Notes: generated by a model from the letters alone, not told the origin. Counted from the stretch's first letter, positions 43,788 to 56,935 are shown. The stretch: DNA of 60,000 bases from Hydractinia symbiolongicarpus (GCF_029227915.1 NC_079887.1:19343650-19403649); one strand, 5' to 3'. Made by a program: numbers and translations.

Positions 43788-43950
43788 TTGCGGAGCGTGG
43801 GACTGAGTCCCCTAGGTTCACAAGCGAAAAATTTTAGATTCCCCTTTCTGTTGAATCGTATAATGAATCGTATAAAAAAGAAAGTTCTCACATGCTTCAT
43901 GTTAGTCGATCAAACAGTTTCATTTTCAATTTGATGAAACATTTCCAGGG
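43788..43950 (-). repeat. module A, truncated copy
   Basis: TTGCGGAGCGTGGGACTGAG...CGATCAAAC...GATGAAACATTTCC, the first 160 bp of the module seen complete at 44315-45563. Confidence 0.8.
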
Positions 43951-44314
43951 GTTTCTGCATTAGCAATACCGCAGTGTGTTTCGGACGCAATATTGCATGG
44001 GCCAGTGACATATTTTGTTTAGAACCTGATCTATCAGAAAATGCTAAAAAATGTTAAACGGAACAAGAATGGTGTCCGACATCAGTGTACAATTCGGGTC
44101 AAGTTACAAAAACGGAAAATATTTCTTTATAAGGAAATTATTTCCTGGTTAGAAATTATGAGATTTCCCGATCAGGAAATTTTTTCATTTTTCTGAAATT
44201 TATTCTGATTGAACCCAAACAAGCCATATGATATACGCAAACAACCTCGCCAAAAAAGTGTATAAAAAGCTGAAGTTAGACACGACATATTTTGCTATTC
44301 GGATAGGCAACTAG

Positions 44315-45563
44315 TATAGAAAGTGTTGCGGAGCGTGGGACTGAGTCCCCTAGGTTCGCAAGCAAAAAATTTTAGATGCCCCTCTCAATTGAATCGTATA
44401 ATGAATCGTATAAAAAACAAAGTTTCCACGTGCTTCATGGTAATCGATCAAACGGTTTCATCTTCGATTTGATGAAACATTTCCTGGACGTGCGTACAAT
44501 ATATATATAACTACAATCATCCACAAAAATATGGCTCTACATTCCCCTCATGTTTAACACTGACCTTTGTGGCTCAGCAAGGTAAACGATTACACGTGAC
44601 ATACCTTTATGAACGTACTATCTGCAAAATATCTAGCTAGCTAGCTATGTTCTTTTTTTGCTGACTTTTTAAACTTTTTAGTTCTTGGTTTTTGGAATAA
44701 AATTGCCAGCAGAGACAAGAAATTTTGTGGATGATTGTAGATAGAACAAGCTATGTGATGGGACATTCCTACAGAGTAGAATTATCTCACTCACTGTGTA
44801 GTATATGTATAGTTAGAAAATCTGTCCAAAAGAATTTTTCTATGCTGCTATTATGTAGCTAGCTGATTTTATGCTAGCAAAAATAGCTAATTTTATGTTA
44901 GCTATATACATTGGTAGATTTATCCCAGTTAAGTAGTTAATTCTATGCTAGCTTTGTAGCTAGTGTATTATGGTAGCTATATGGCACTGTTTGCTCTTTT
45001 TTATGCTAGCTAGTAAGCATAAAAATGAGCAAACAAGAAGTAGCTAGGTAGCTATAGCTATATGCTATCTAAGTTCTATTATTCCAGCTAAGTCGGCAGT
45101 TTTATGTTAGCTAGCTTTAGGTGTGAGAAAGGCGAAGAAGGGATCATTACATGTAAAAAAATAGTGATATATTAGCTAGCTAAACATACCCTTTCTTCGT
45201 TTCTTGGAAATGCCCTTCCGTCCATTACGACCAACAAGCCAATATGGCCATATCAACGTAATTTTCATTTCAAGCGCTATGTATCTGGAGAAATGTCACG
45301 TGATATTAGTAAGAGTGACCGTGGCTAAAGCTCTGTGCCGACCTAATCTCAACCAAAAACGGCGTGTCTCGATCAACCAGATTTTTACGGAAGAAATGAC
45401 CAAAAAAATATTTGGGTAAGTGGGTCAAAAATCGGACATTTTCAAAATTTGATGTACTAGGGGAAAACGCGGAAATTCGTCACGCTCTAATATATTTATG
45501 GGAACGAGGAAAATAGCTCCGCTGCGCTCGGCTCGCTGGCGCTCCCCTTCACTCCGCTCCGCA
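44315..45563 (-). repeat. module A, about 1.25 kb, inverted copy
   Basis: Near reverse complement of 52224-53495 along its length (GTGGGACTGAGTCCCCTAGG, ATCGATCAAACGGTTTCATC, TGTACGCACGTCC complement, AACACTGACCTTTGTGGCTC). It ends in CTCCGCAA. Contains arrays of GCTAGCATAAAA-like motifs. Confidence 0.9.
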
Positions 45564-45639
45564 ATAATATTGATAGAAAATTTCTCGAAATTTCAATTTT
45601 CGTTAGGTCAGTCTGTAAACACGTCCTCGCGGGCGAGAT

Positions 45640-46104
45640 AGTAATCAATATAGAAAGTGTTGCGGAGAGGTTGCCAAGGCAAAGGCATTAAGCACAGCAA
45701 GGAAAGGGCAAAGGCAGGCAAGGAAATAGGAAGAGGAATCAGGAAGGCAGGTGTAGGCAAGGCATGGGAGCCACAGGCAAGGACATAGTAGGCAGGCACC
45801 AGAAAAGGCATAGGAAGGGTAGGCAAAGAAAGGCACGGTCAGTGCTGGCAAGGCAATGGAACGGCAAGGCAGGGGTGCATGACTTTAGTAGAAAATCTCC
45901 ACCTTACAACTCAAAGATTGCGTATACTCAATATGTCTAAGTTAAGTATCATATTAGTCCAGGAGTATAGAAAATATTAAGGTGCAAATGTTTCAAATTC
46001 AATATCTCAAAAAAAAGTCTCAAATTTATCTCAGGTCAATACACAGTGAATCATAGCAGAATTATGTGCCATTACAAGTATTTAAACAATCGGTCATAAC
46101 GACA
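45640..46104 (+). repeat. module B, GGCAAGG-rich
   Basis: Starts ATATAGAAAGTGTTGCGGAG, then a purine-biased run of GGCAAGG/AGGCAGG variants. Then TCAATATCTCAAAAAAAAGTC, ending in GGTCATAACGACA. Copies at 46575 (partial), 53690 and 56500 (inverted), 57457. Confidence 0.9.
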
Positions 46105-46568
46105 GGAATTTACGCTGGTTAAGCCACAAGTAACTGTGTTACCTGGCGTTAAACGCTTGATGGAACAATTAATACAAATTTTAAACTGTACCACACATTC
46201 AGGTGGCTCGTTTTAGTACAGGTGTGCAGTATATCATAAATCGAGTGAAACACACAACATTAAAGGTGTGTCGGGTGTGTAATTATATTTTTCAGATTCA
46301 CAAAATATATATTTCCTTTAACTTTAGCTTGAATAGAAACACAATTTACATATTGTGCAATGTCATAGCGAAAACTGTTTCACAAAATGTTCCCGGTAAA
46401 ACTTAAAATATATATGTACTTTAATCTGTGGTGCGCCATTAGTATAGGTAAACAAACCCTTTGAAAATAACTTTAGCACAACTTCTGTTAAATAGAAACA
46501 CAGGTAATAGCTTGTCGTTAACACTAGGCTGAGTGATTAGTACAAATATACTGTGGCGCACATCCGAA
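46105..46568 (+). repeat. module C
   Basis: GGAATTTACGCTGGTTAAGCC through CTGTGGCGCACATCCGAA. Same as 58187-58650 and inverse of 55530-56030. The short frame at 46203-46406 recurs in every copy but has no family resemblance. Confidence 0.9.
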
Positions 46569-46569
46569 A

Positions 46570-46970
46570 CCAGTATAGAAAGTGTTGCGGAGAGGTTGCC
46601 AAGGCAAAGGCATTAAGGAAAGGGCACGGCAATATATTTAGCGTTGCACGGCAAAGGCAGGCAAGGAAACAGGGAGAGGAATCAGCAAGGCAGGGGTAGG
46701 CAAGACAGGGGTAGGCAAGGCATGGGAGGCACAGGCAAGGGCATAGCAGGCAGGCACCAGAAAAGGCATAGGAAAGGAAGGGATTTATTAAGAACGGCAA
46801 GGAAAGGGAGCGACAAAGGCAGGCAAGAAAACAGGAAGATGAATCAGCAAGGCAGGGGTAGGCAAGGCATGGGAGGCACAGACAAGGGCATAGTAAGCAG
46901 GCAACAGAAAAGACATAGAAAGGGAATGGCAAGAAAGGAACGGCAAGGCAGGGCCAGGCATTTAAATATA
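46570..46970 (+). repeat. module B, second copy with internal duplication
   Basis: AGTATAGAAAGTGTTGCGGAG, then the GGCAAGG-rich block occurring twice (46650-46770 and 46795-46935). Confidence 0.85.
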
Positions 46971-47095
46971 CACTCCTTCCCCTTCTACAACTCGAAGATT
47001 ACGTATATTTAATTAAGGTATTTTAAGGTCAATATACAGAATTTTATCAATATAATACAACGGGGTTGTTGTAGGTGCAAGATAATGTTTTTCAT

Positions 47096-47161
47096 GCCCT
47101 GTCCAGGATTCGAACCTGGATCTCTCGTTTACGAGTGTCATAGCCATTAGACTAACAAGGC
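47096..47161 (-). repeat. tRNA-like SINE head, copy 1
   Basis: Minus strand: GCCTTGT/ACAGGGC acceptor-like ends; A box TAGTCTAATGG; B box GGTTCGAATCC in a perfect 5-bp T stem. The central hairpin (CTCG/CGAG) has a 4-base loop instead of a 7-base anticodon loop. Confidence 0.65.
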
Positions 47162-47789
47162 GTAATAATTATGTAATTTTGTTAATTAAATATACTTAAA
47201 TATTTACACTTGTGTCTAATAAAGTAAGTAATATTGATCATTATCCATCAGTTTTTGACCTTTCGTATTAAAGGATCGTGTGTTTCAGGCTTAATCCCGA
47301 AGTTTGAGGTGAAACTAAGTAAGTTTATTGAAAAAATTTTCCAGCATGCAAAGGAACGAATATTATCAGAACAAACTACCACTTTATTCTTTATTATTCC
47401 ATGAAATTAACGAGTCAAGAAATTAACGCAAATTACATTTAATTAACGCGAATTTGATTATTTGCAGAATCTTGGAACAAAAACGCAAGACACAAATAAT
47501 ATGACAAAACGCAAATTGTTTTATAATAGCTTAATAAAGAATTTTATAACCTAAAGTTATGCTTGCAAGACACAAATATAGGTGGTGGTGGTTTGAATTG
47601 ATGACAGATTTTAAGTCATCAATATACAAAAGAAAAAGCAGGGGCCCAACACAGATCCCTGCGGCAAAGGTAAAAAGTCAGGGTAAAAATCAGAATATAT
47701 ATATATATATACATCATAGTATACGGAATATAATATCCTTAATACTGCAATGTATAGCTATATGTGCAACATAATTAATGTTTTTCCTA

Positions 47790-47857
47790 GCCCTGTCCAG
47801 GATTCGAACTTGGATCTCTCATTTATAAGAGTGTCATAGCCATTAGACCAACAGGGC
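47790..47857 (-). repeat. tRNA-like SINE head, copy 2
   Basis: GCCCTGTTGGTCTAATGG start, GTTCGAATCCTGGACAGGGC end; same non-canonical central hairpin. T stem has one mismatch (CCAAG/CCTGG). Confidence 0.65.
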
Positions 47858-49380
47858 ATGAATGCATATATACTTTTATAGTTGCACATTATAGCCACAC
47901 ATGTACAGAAAGTCTGATATATAAGAACATCATTTAGTTATCTTTATACAAGTGTCTCAGAACTGCAATATTAACCACAACAGCAAAAAACAAATCAAAA
48001 TATAAAAATATATAACCAAAATGAGTCAAAACTTTGTACTCTCTGCACACCATATGTTACTTATGTTAACTTTTGAAGTTGTAGCTTCACGCCTGTCGTG
48101 GACGACAGACGTCAGTCACTTTTTCCTCTTTTTCTACTTCATCTCTAGAGAGAGGAGGATGAGGGTTAGATCGAACTACAGTGACTATACTGTTTTCTGA
48201 GGCTTTATATATGGAGAATTTTTACTCACAAATTTTTATATGTCATGGGGCTTCTTTATTAGCAAAAACACAGTCTATTCTGGACACAATATTCTATATG
48301 GGTCAGTGACACATTTTATTTAGAACAAAACAAATCAGAAGATGCTACAAAACGTTACAAAGGATTTTTCTTATGCGAATTGGATGGCAAATTTGCAGGC
48401 GAAATGTATCTGAGCATGCACATTTTTATTTGTGTTATTTTGCTTCGAAAAGTTTGCTTAACTGAAAAGTAGAAACAAGGTTCTTTTTTCATGTAAATAT
48501 ACATCCTAACAAAGTTTTATCCTAACATAGAAAAAATAACAAAAGAAGTCTTAATTCAAAAAAAAAAGATGTATATATATACTCAATAAAATGCATAACT
48601 ATAAATTCAAATAAAAGCTCAATGTTGTTCAATGTTTATATATATTTGAAGATTTTCTATGTTTCTATGTTATTTTTTCTGTTATTATATAGATGTTTGA
48701 AGATTTTCAGGACATGTTAATGATTGCACAAGAACCACACCTTAGAAATTAAAAAAAATTGTTACTAGAAAATATGGATGTTGGTGTTAATCCTGATATA
48801 TATATATAGAAATAATTTCAGTTTCTATAACATGACTCGCACTAGTGTATAAAATTAATTTGAAGACACATGATCCTGTTGCTGTATTAGCGAAAGAGTA
48901 GTCTGTTTGGAACGCCAAATAGTCTATGGGTCTACATTTTGTTTAGAATCCGACGACTACAAATTTATATACATGTTAAACAAAAATTGCATCCAGCACC
49001 GTGATGCCCCAGTGGTAGCTAAATATTTACTCCTCTGGGTGTTTGGTGATGCCTCTTAATTTCTAGCTAGCTCCACAATCATATGACTCCTCCCCCCCCT
49101 GCCCTCTCCCCAACACTTCTCTGTCATCCAATCTTGAAAAAAATTACCTTTGGTGTCGGTAACATGTGACCATGTCAATGTCTATATAAATATTGACAGG
49201 AAGTATTATATGTGGAAAAATTAGCGATGTTCTTTTGTTGATTTTGCTAAGTTTTTTTAGTCATTCTTTATATACATTTAAAAAATTTGTCAAGAGCCAA
49301 CACATTTTGTGGAGCTGGATAAAACTACAAAGTAGTTATGTGATGGACATCACTCGCTGTGTGCAGTAGCAGCTAGCTAG

Positions 49381-49420
49381 CTCAAAAATCCGTCCTAAAG
49401 TCTTAGGACGGATTTTTGAG
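49381..49420. repeat. 40-bp perfect palindrome
   Basis: 18-bp arms CTCAAAAATCCGTCCTAA and complement around a 4-base AGTC spacer. Confidence 0.95.
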
Positions 49421-49546
49421 AATTCTCTTATGATGCTATCTTCTAATCATCTAGCATAAGAGAAAACTTAATAGGCATTTTTATGCTAGGTAAATTGGTA
49501 GTTTTATGCTAGCTTAGCTGCTACTGTTGTGCTAGATAGCTTTAGG

Positions 49547-49895
49547 TGTATGTAAGGGGTTTTCACAACCTTTAAAAAACAGTGATCATAACCTCCACTT
49601 CTTTCTTGAAAAATCTCATCATTTCGCTTCTAGCTGGCTGACTACGTTTAGCATCATCTTTAAAACACAACAAAAACTCCATCGCCGTGCTAAAAACACG
49701 TTCTCTCGCTCAATCAGATATTTACGAAAATTTACCAACAAATGACCAGATAAAATTACTGGGCAACACTGATAAAATGGCAGAATTTTTTATAAATTTG
49801 ATGTATAGGGACGAAATCGCATAGAAATCGTATATACTCTCCGCCGTGCTTACTTTTCACTTCTATTTGGCTTATTTAATGAGGAAATGGGCTTC
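49547..49895 (+). repeat. direct repeat partner of 43400-43752
   Basis: See the partner. Followed by GC-rich CTCCGTGCGCTAGCGCGCAC and CTCTCCGCAA. Confidence 0.85.
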
Positions 49896-49939
49896 GCTAC
49901 GCTCCGTGCGCTAGCGCGCACTCCGCTACTCTCCGCAAA

Positions 49940-50600
49940 AACTTTGGTTCACATAAACAGACAGTAAACACCCTGTTGTTATCCTACACAGCTAAAACAA
50001 TCATTCAGCAATTTTATTTTGCAGAAAAGTTTTTGTATCATTTAAAAATAAAAACACTGTTCAAAACCTGTTTTTAAGCTCCTAAAGAATCCTGCAATAT
50101 TTTATGGGAAAAGTTTCAAAAATTAATCATAAAATCGGACAGCCGTAATACATTTTTAAAAAAACCTTTACTGCAACTTCAGTTTAAAAAAACACAGCGG
50201 AAACAGCCTGTTGTTAGCCTGTGCAGCTAAAAATCAAATAGCAGTATATGTTTTGTTTGCAAACAAGTTTTCATGACAGTAGGATAAAAATATCTTATTC
50301 CAGACTGAACAAAAACATCATTAGAGCCACATGTGTAAAGATCGGGTCAAGTTACAAAAACAGAAATTATTGGGACATTATTTGTATACATATCGTGAAA
50401 TCAGGTAAGAAATAATGAATACACTTGGAGATTTTCAATACATGTTGACGATTGAACGAGTATTGAAATAATTTTCCCATCTGTAACTTCAGCCGCACTG
50501 GTGTATGCTCAGCGGCAGGGTTAAAAAAGTTTATTTCCTGACGTGTGTACAATATATATAGCTAGCTACAATCGTCCATGAAAATATGGCTCTTTATTCC
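49940..50600 (+). repeat. module D
   Basis: AAAACTTTGGTTCA through CAATCGTCCATGAAAATATGG. Nearly identical direct copy at 58650-59325. Confidence 0.9.
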
Positions 50601-50992
50601 CCCTTAATGTTAAGAACTGCCCATTTGTGGCTAAGCAACGTAAACAATTACACGTGACATACCTGTATATAAACATTTACTATCTGCAAAATATCTAGCT
50701 GGCTATGTTTGGCCATTTTGTGGACGATTGTAGCTAGAACAAGCTGTATGATGGGATATTCCTACAGAGTAGAATTATCTCACTCACTGTGCAGTATATA
50801 TGTATAATAGCTAGCTAGATAGAGGATAGGTAGAAAATCAGTCTCAAACAATTTTTCTATGCTAGTTATGTTGCTGATTTTATGCCAGCAAAAATAGCAA
50901 TTTATTGCTAGCTACATGGGTAGTTCTATCCCAGCTAAGTAGTAAATTTTCTGCAAGCTTTGTAGCTAGTTTTATGCTATAGCCCTTTTTTA

Positions 50993-52242
50993 TTGCGGAG
51001 AGAGAGCCATTGCTCGAACGGAGCTATTTTCCTCGTTCCCATAAATATATTAGAGCGTGACAAATTTCCGCGTTTCCCCCTAGTACGTGAAATTTTGATG
51101 AAAACGTGGGCGTTTTTGACCCACTTACCCCACTTTTTTATGGTCATTTCTTTAAAAGGTTCCGTGAAAATCTGGCTAATCGGGACCACGTCGTTTCCAG
51201 TTGAGATCAGGTCGGCATAGAGCTTTTGCCATGGTCACTTTTACTAATATCACGTGACCTTTTCTAAGATACTTAGCGCTTCAAACGGAAATTGCGTTGA
51301 TAGCCATATTGGCTTGTTGGTCGCAATGGACAGAAGTTCATTTTCAAGAAACGAAGAAAAGGTATGTTTAGCTACCTGATATATCACTATATTTTTACAT
51401 GTAATGATCCCCTTCTTAGCATTTCTCACACCTAAAGCTAGCTAGCATAAAACTGCAGATTTAGCTGCAATAATAATAGAACTTAGATAGCAAACTATAT
51501 AACTACCTATAGCTACTTCTTGTTTGCTCTTTTTATGCTAACTAGCTAGCATAAAAAAAGAGCAAACAGTGCCATATAGCTAGCATAATACACTAGCTAC
51601 ACAGCTAGCATAAAATTAACTACTTACATGGGTTAAAACTACCAATGTACCTAACATAAAATTAGCTATTTTTGCTAGCATAAAATCAGCTACATATCAC
51701 CATAGAAAAGTTGTTTTAAACATATTTTCTAACTAGCTAGCTAACTAGCTATATATATACTACACAGTGAGTGAGATAATTCTACTCTTTAGAAATGTCC
51801 CATCACATAGATTGTTCTAGCTACAATCATCCACAAAATTTCTCGTCTCTACTGGCAATTTTATTCCAAAAACCAAGAACTAAAAAGTTTAGAAAGTCGA
51901 ACGTGGAAAGAAGAACGTAGCTAGCTAGATATTTTGCAGATAGTATGTTCATGAAGGTATGTCACGTGTAATCGTTTACCTTGCTGAGCCACAAAGGTCA
52001 GTGTTTAACATGAGGGGGAATGGAGAGCCATATTGGACGATTGTAGTTATATATATATTGTACGCACGTCCAGGAAATGTTTCATCAAATCGAAGATGAA
52101 ACCGTTTGATCGATTACCATGAGGCACATGGGAACTTTGTTTTTTATACGATTCATTGTACAATTCAACCGAAAGTGGCATCTAAAATTTTTCGCTTGCG
52201 AACCTAGGGAACTCAGTTCCACGCTCCGCAACACTTTCTATA
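50993..52242 (+). repeat. module A, tandem copy 1
   Basis: TTGCGGAGAGAGAGCCATTGC to CTCCGCAACACTTTCTATA. Followed head-to-tail by the copy at 52247, joined at a 31-bp junction. Confidence 0.9.
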
Positions 52243-52246
52243 TTGA

Positions 52247-53495
52247 TTGCGGAGAGAGAGCCATTGCTCGAACGGAGCTATTTTCCTCGTTCCCATAAAT
52301 ATATTAGAGCGTAACGAATTTCCGCGTTTTCTCCTAGTACATCAAATTTTGATGAAAACGTCTGACTTTTGACCCACTTACCCAAATATTTTTTATGGTC
52401 ATTTCTTCCGTGAAAATCCGGTTGGTCGAGACACGCCATTTTCAGTTAAGATCAGGTCGGCATACAGCATTAGCCACGTGATTCATAAGTTACTCTTACT
52501 AATATCACGTGACATTTCTCCAGATACATAGCGCTTGAAATGAAAATTACGTTGATATGGCCATATTGGCTTGTTGGTCGTAATGGACGGAAGGGCATTT
52601 CCAAGAAACGAAGAAAGGGTATGTTTAGCTAGCTAATATATCACTATTTTTTTACATGTAATGATCCCTTCTTCGCCTTTCTCACACCTAAAGCTAGCTA
52701 ACATAAAACTGCCGACTTAGCTGGAATAATAGAACTTAGATAGCATATAGCTATAGCTACCTAGCTACTTCTTGTTTGCTCATTTTTATGCTTACTAGCT
52801 AGCATAAAAAAGAGCAAACAGTGCCATATAGCTACCATAATACACTAGCTACAAAGCTAGCATAGAATTAACTACTTAACTGGGATAAATCTACCAATGT
52901 ATATAGCTAACATAAAATTAGCTATTTTTGCTAGCATAAAATCAGCTAGCTACATAATAGCAGCATAGAAAAATTCTTTTGGACAGATTTTCTGACTATA
53001 CATATACTACACAGTGAGTGAGATAATTCTACTCTGTAGGAATGTCCCATCACATAGCTTGTTCTATCTACAATCATCCACAAAATTTCTTGTCTCTGCT
53101 GGCAATTTTATTCCAAAAACCAAGAACTAAAAAGTTTAAAAAGTCAGCAAAAAAAGAACATAGCTAGCTAGCTAGATATTTTGCAGATAGTACGTTCATA
53201 AAGGTATGTCACGTGTAATCGTTTACCTTGCTGAGCCACAAAGGTCAGTGTTAAACATGAGGGGAATGTAGAGCCATATTTTTGTGGATGATTGTAGTTA
53301 TATATATATTGTACGCACGTCCAGGAAATGTTTCATCAAATCGAAGATGAAACCGTTTGATCGATTACCATGAAGCACGTGGAAACTTTGTTTTTTATAC
53401 GATTCATTATACGATTCAATTGAGAGGGGCATCTAAAAATTTTTGCTTGCGAACCTAGGGGACTCAGTCCCACGCTCCGCAACACTTTCTATACT
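52247..53495 (+). repeat. module A, tandem copy 2
   Basis: Same ends as copy 1; closer in sequence to the inverted copy at 44315-45563 than to copy 1. Confidence 0.9.
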
Positions 53496-53496
53496 A

Positions 53497-53550
53497 GTGG
53501 CTATGACACTCATGCAAATGAGAGATCCAGGTTCAAATCCTGGACAGGGC
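53497..53550 (+). repeat. tRNA-like SINE head, copy 3, 5'-truncated
   Basis: Begins GTGGCTATGACACTC directly at the end of module A, lacking the acceptor and most of the A box. B box GGTTCAAATCC and ACAGGGC retained. Confidence 0.6.
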
Positions 53551-53689
53551 TAGGAAAAACATAATTATCTTGCACCTACAACAACCAGGTTGTATTATAT
53601 TGGCACATAATTCTGCTAAGATGATTCACTGTATATTGACCTTATATAAATGTAATACTTTTCATTGAGTATATCCTTGAGTTGTAGGG

Positions 53690-53912
53690 GGAGAGAGTTT
53701 CTATTAACGTGCCTGCCCCTGCCTTGCCGTCCCCTTGCCTACCCTTCCTATGCCTTTTCTGTTGCCTGCCTTCTATGGCCTTGCCTGTGCCTCCCATGCC
53801 TTGCCTACCCCTGCCTTGCTGATTCCTCTTCCTCTTTCCTTGGCTGTCTTTGCCGTGCCTTTGCCGTGCTTAATGCCTTTGCCTTGGCAACCTCTCCGCA
53901 ACACTTTCTATA
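53690..53912 (-). repeat. module B, inverted partial copy
   Basis: CCTTGCC-rich on the plus strand, ending CTCTCCGCAACACTTTCTATA. Confidence 0.85.
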
Positions 53913-53916
53913 CTAG

Positions 53917-54575
53917 TTGCGGAGAGAGAGCCATTGCTCGAACGGAGCTATTTTCCTCGTTCCCATAAATATATTAGAGCGTGACAAATTTCCGCGTTTC
54001 CCCCTAGTACGTGAAATTTTGATGAAAACGTCCGACTTTTGACCCACTTACCCAAATATTTTTTATGGTCATTTCTTCCGTAAAAATCCGGTTGGTCGAG
54101 ACACGCCATTTTCAGTTAAGATCAGGTCGGCATACAGCATTAGCCACGTGATTCATAAATTACTCTTACTAATATCACATGACATTTCCTCAGATACATA
54201 GCGCTTGAAACGAAAATTTGGTTGATGATAGCTTGATGATAAGGTAGAAGGGTATTTTGAGGAAAACGAAGAAAGGGTATGTACAGCTAGTAGATCACTA
54301 TTTCTTTACATTGATAACCCCTTCTTATCCTTACTGCCACCTAAAGCTAGCTAGTACTAGTATAAAACTGCCCACTTAGCTGGCATAATAACAGAACTTA
54401 GATAACATATAGCTAGCTTACTTTAACCGTTTAGCTAGCTATAAAAAAAGGGCTATAGCATAAAACTAGCTACAAAGCTAGCATAAAATTAACTACATAA
54501 CTGGGATAAAACTACCAATGTAGCTAGCATAAATTTTGGTGAGTGAGGTAATTCTACTCTGTAGCTAGCTAGCTA
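53917..54575 (+). repeat. module A variant, partial
   Basis: TTGCGGAGAGAGAGCC start; inverse of 56936-57449 and 59404-59923 to about 54440, then GCTAGCATAAAA-like motifs. Confidence 0.8.
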
Positions 54576-55529
54576 ATATCTATAGTTATCAAGCAGTACT
54601 GTTGAGACCTATTCTAATCTCTTTAAAGTTCTACACATTTCTCTCTATTTTTGCAGAGAGTAGCGTAGCCCATTTCCTCATTAATTAAGGCAAATAATAT
54701 AAAAAGTTACTACGGTGAAGAGTATTTTGCATTTCTATCAATTTCATCCCTATACATCAAAAACGGCTAGCATTTCATTCATGGAGCACTCGATTTCCCA
54801 GTATTATTATCTGGTTATATTCTTGTAAATTTTTGATTAAGCGAAACTACGTTTTTTCTCATATAAACTACGATGGAGTGCTTTTGTTGTTTTTTAAAGA
54901 TGGCTAACTCGGACACATAGCGCCTCAAACTCAAACTTTCGCTAACCTAAGCTATATCAAAACTGACAGAAGCGCTTGTTCAAGAAAACGAAGAAAGGGT
55001 ATGTTTTATCACTATTTTTTTACATGTAATGAACCCTTTCTTATTCTAACTCACACCTAAGACTATCTAACATAAATCTATTGACTGAGCTGGGATTATA
55101 ATAGAACTTAAATAGACTTTTAGCTGGCATAAAATAGAGCAAACATAAAACATATAAGGTAGCTATAGCATAAAAAACTAGCTACAAAGCTAGCATAAAA
55201 TTAACTAATTGGCTGGGATAAAAATTCCAATTGAGCAGGCATAAAATTAGTTCCTTTAGCTAGCATATAAATTTTTTTGACATGACACAGTAAGTGAGAT
55301 AATTCTACTCTGATTAGGAATGTCCATTACATAGCTTGTTCTAGCCACAGGAACAAGATATGTATGGGACAATTTTAGATCAAAAATCAAGGACCAAAAT
55401 GTTTAGTGAAATCAGCAAAAATACATACCTATATATTCTACAGATAGATTGGTTTAGCTGCATAGGATAACAACAGGTTTTTTGGAAGTGGGTATTATGC
55501 CGAAACGTATGTGCAACACATATATATAT
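54576..55529. other. diverged module-A/D-like sequence
   Basis: Pieces resemble inverted 49800-49935 (about 54640-54770) and module A (about 54990-55340), with lower identity. No gene seen. Confidence 0.5.
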
Positions 55530-56935
55530 AGCTATACCTACACAAATCACTCAGCCCAGTGTTAACAACAAGCTGTTACCCGTGTTTCTATTTAACAGAA
55601 GTTGTGCTAAATCTTTTTTGAAAGGGTTTGTGTACCTATACTAATGGCGCACCACAGATTAAAGTACATATATATTTTAAGTTTTACCGGGAACATTTTG
55701 TGAAAAATAAAAAAGGTTTGCTGACAGTTTTTCGTTATAACATGGCACAATATGTAAATTGTGTTTTTATTCAAGCTAAAGTTGAAGGAAATATATATTT
55801 TGTGAATCTGAAAAATATAATTATACACCCAACACACCTTAAATGTTGGGTGTTTCACTCGATTTATGATATAGTGCACACCTGTACTAAGGCGCTCCAC
55901 CTGAATGTGTGGTACAGTTTAAAATTTGTATTAAGTGTTTCAACGAGTGTTTTATGCCAGGTAACACAGTTACTTGTGGCTTAACCAGCATTTCTCAAAA
56001 GTTTAATTTATCTAGGCTGTGTGCTGTAAATTCCTAAGTGTATATAATATTCACCTGTAAAGTTTTGTATATATATTTATGTTTATGCCCTGCTGGTCTA
56101 ATGGCTATGACACTCATGAAAATGAGAGATCCAGGTTCAAATCCTGGACAGGGCTAGAAAAAACATAATTATCTTGCACCTACAACAACCAGGTTTTCAT
56201 ATAATAGGTAATCTTTGAGTCGTAGAGGGGGGAGTTGCATACATTTATCACTTTCATTTATAGAGCCCAAAAGTGCTTTGTTTTTTCTAATAGATCTACT
56301 TTATGGTAAAAAGTTTTTGTTGATACACCTGGTAGGCACAAGAAACCAAAAAAGGCGTTTTTTAATAATTTTTTTGCATTTCTCGAAGACTTCTATGATT
56401 ATTTCTATATCTTGACTTTTTAATGCTGTTATCATTGGAACCAAGTTAATCTCAGATTTATCAAAAAATGATATGTCTTTATGACCGATTGTTTAAATAC
56501 TTGTAATGGCACATAATTCTGCTATGATTCACTGTATATTGACCTGACATAAATTTGAGACTTTTTTTTGAGATATTGAATTTGAAATATTTGCACCTCA
56601 ATATTTTCTATACTCTTGGACTAATATGATACTTAACTTAGACATATTGAGTATACGCAATCTTTGAGTTGTAAGGTGGAGATTTTCCATTAAAGTCATG
56701 CACCCCTGCCTTGCCGTTCCATTGCCTTGCCAGCACTGACCGTGCCTTTCTTTGCCTACCCTTCCTATCCCTTTTCTGGTGCCTGCCTACTATGTCCTTG
56801 CCTGTGCCTACCATGCCTTGCCTACCCCTGCCTTCCTGATTCCTCTTCCTATTTCCTTGCCTGCCTTTGCCCTTTCCTTGCCGTGCTTAATGCCTTTGCC
56901 TTGGCAACCTCTCCGCAACACTTTCTATATTGATA
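55530..56935 (-). repeat. left arm of a large palindrome (modules C, tRNA-like, B)
   Basis: Reverse complement of 57452-58635 in order, with about 170 bp of extra sequence near 56215-56390. Confidence 0.9.
56087..56154 (+). repeat. tRNA-like SINE head, copy 4
   Basis: GCCCTGCTGGTCTAATGG, central CTCAT/ATGAG hairpin with GAAA loop, GGTTCAAATCC, GGACAGGGC. Confidence 0.65.

Noticed and set aside
46203-46406. Conserved 67-residue protein also at 58285 and inverted at 55.6-55.9 kb
   Set aside because: Conserved only because the whole module is duplicated; the intact frame shows no domain and the inverted copy differs in length.
47096-47161. Functional tRNA genes
   Set aside because: A and B boxes and acceptor pairing are good, but the anticodon arm has a 4-base loop in all full copies, so no usable anticodon.
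53665-53916. Pro/Leu/Ala/Cys-rich proteins at several places from 45.6 to 57.7 kb
   Set aside because: Translations of the CCTTGCC-rich repeat in two frames; both frames stay open because of base bias, and each copy ends at the module junction.
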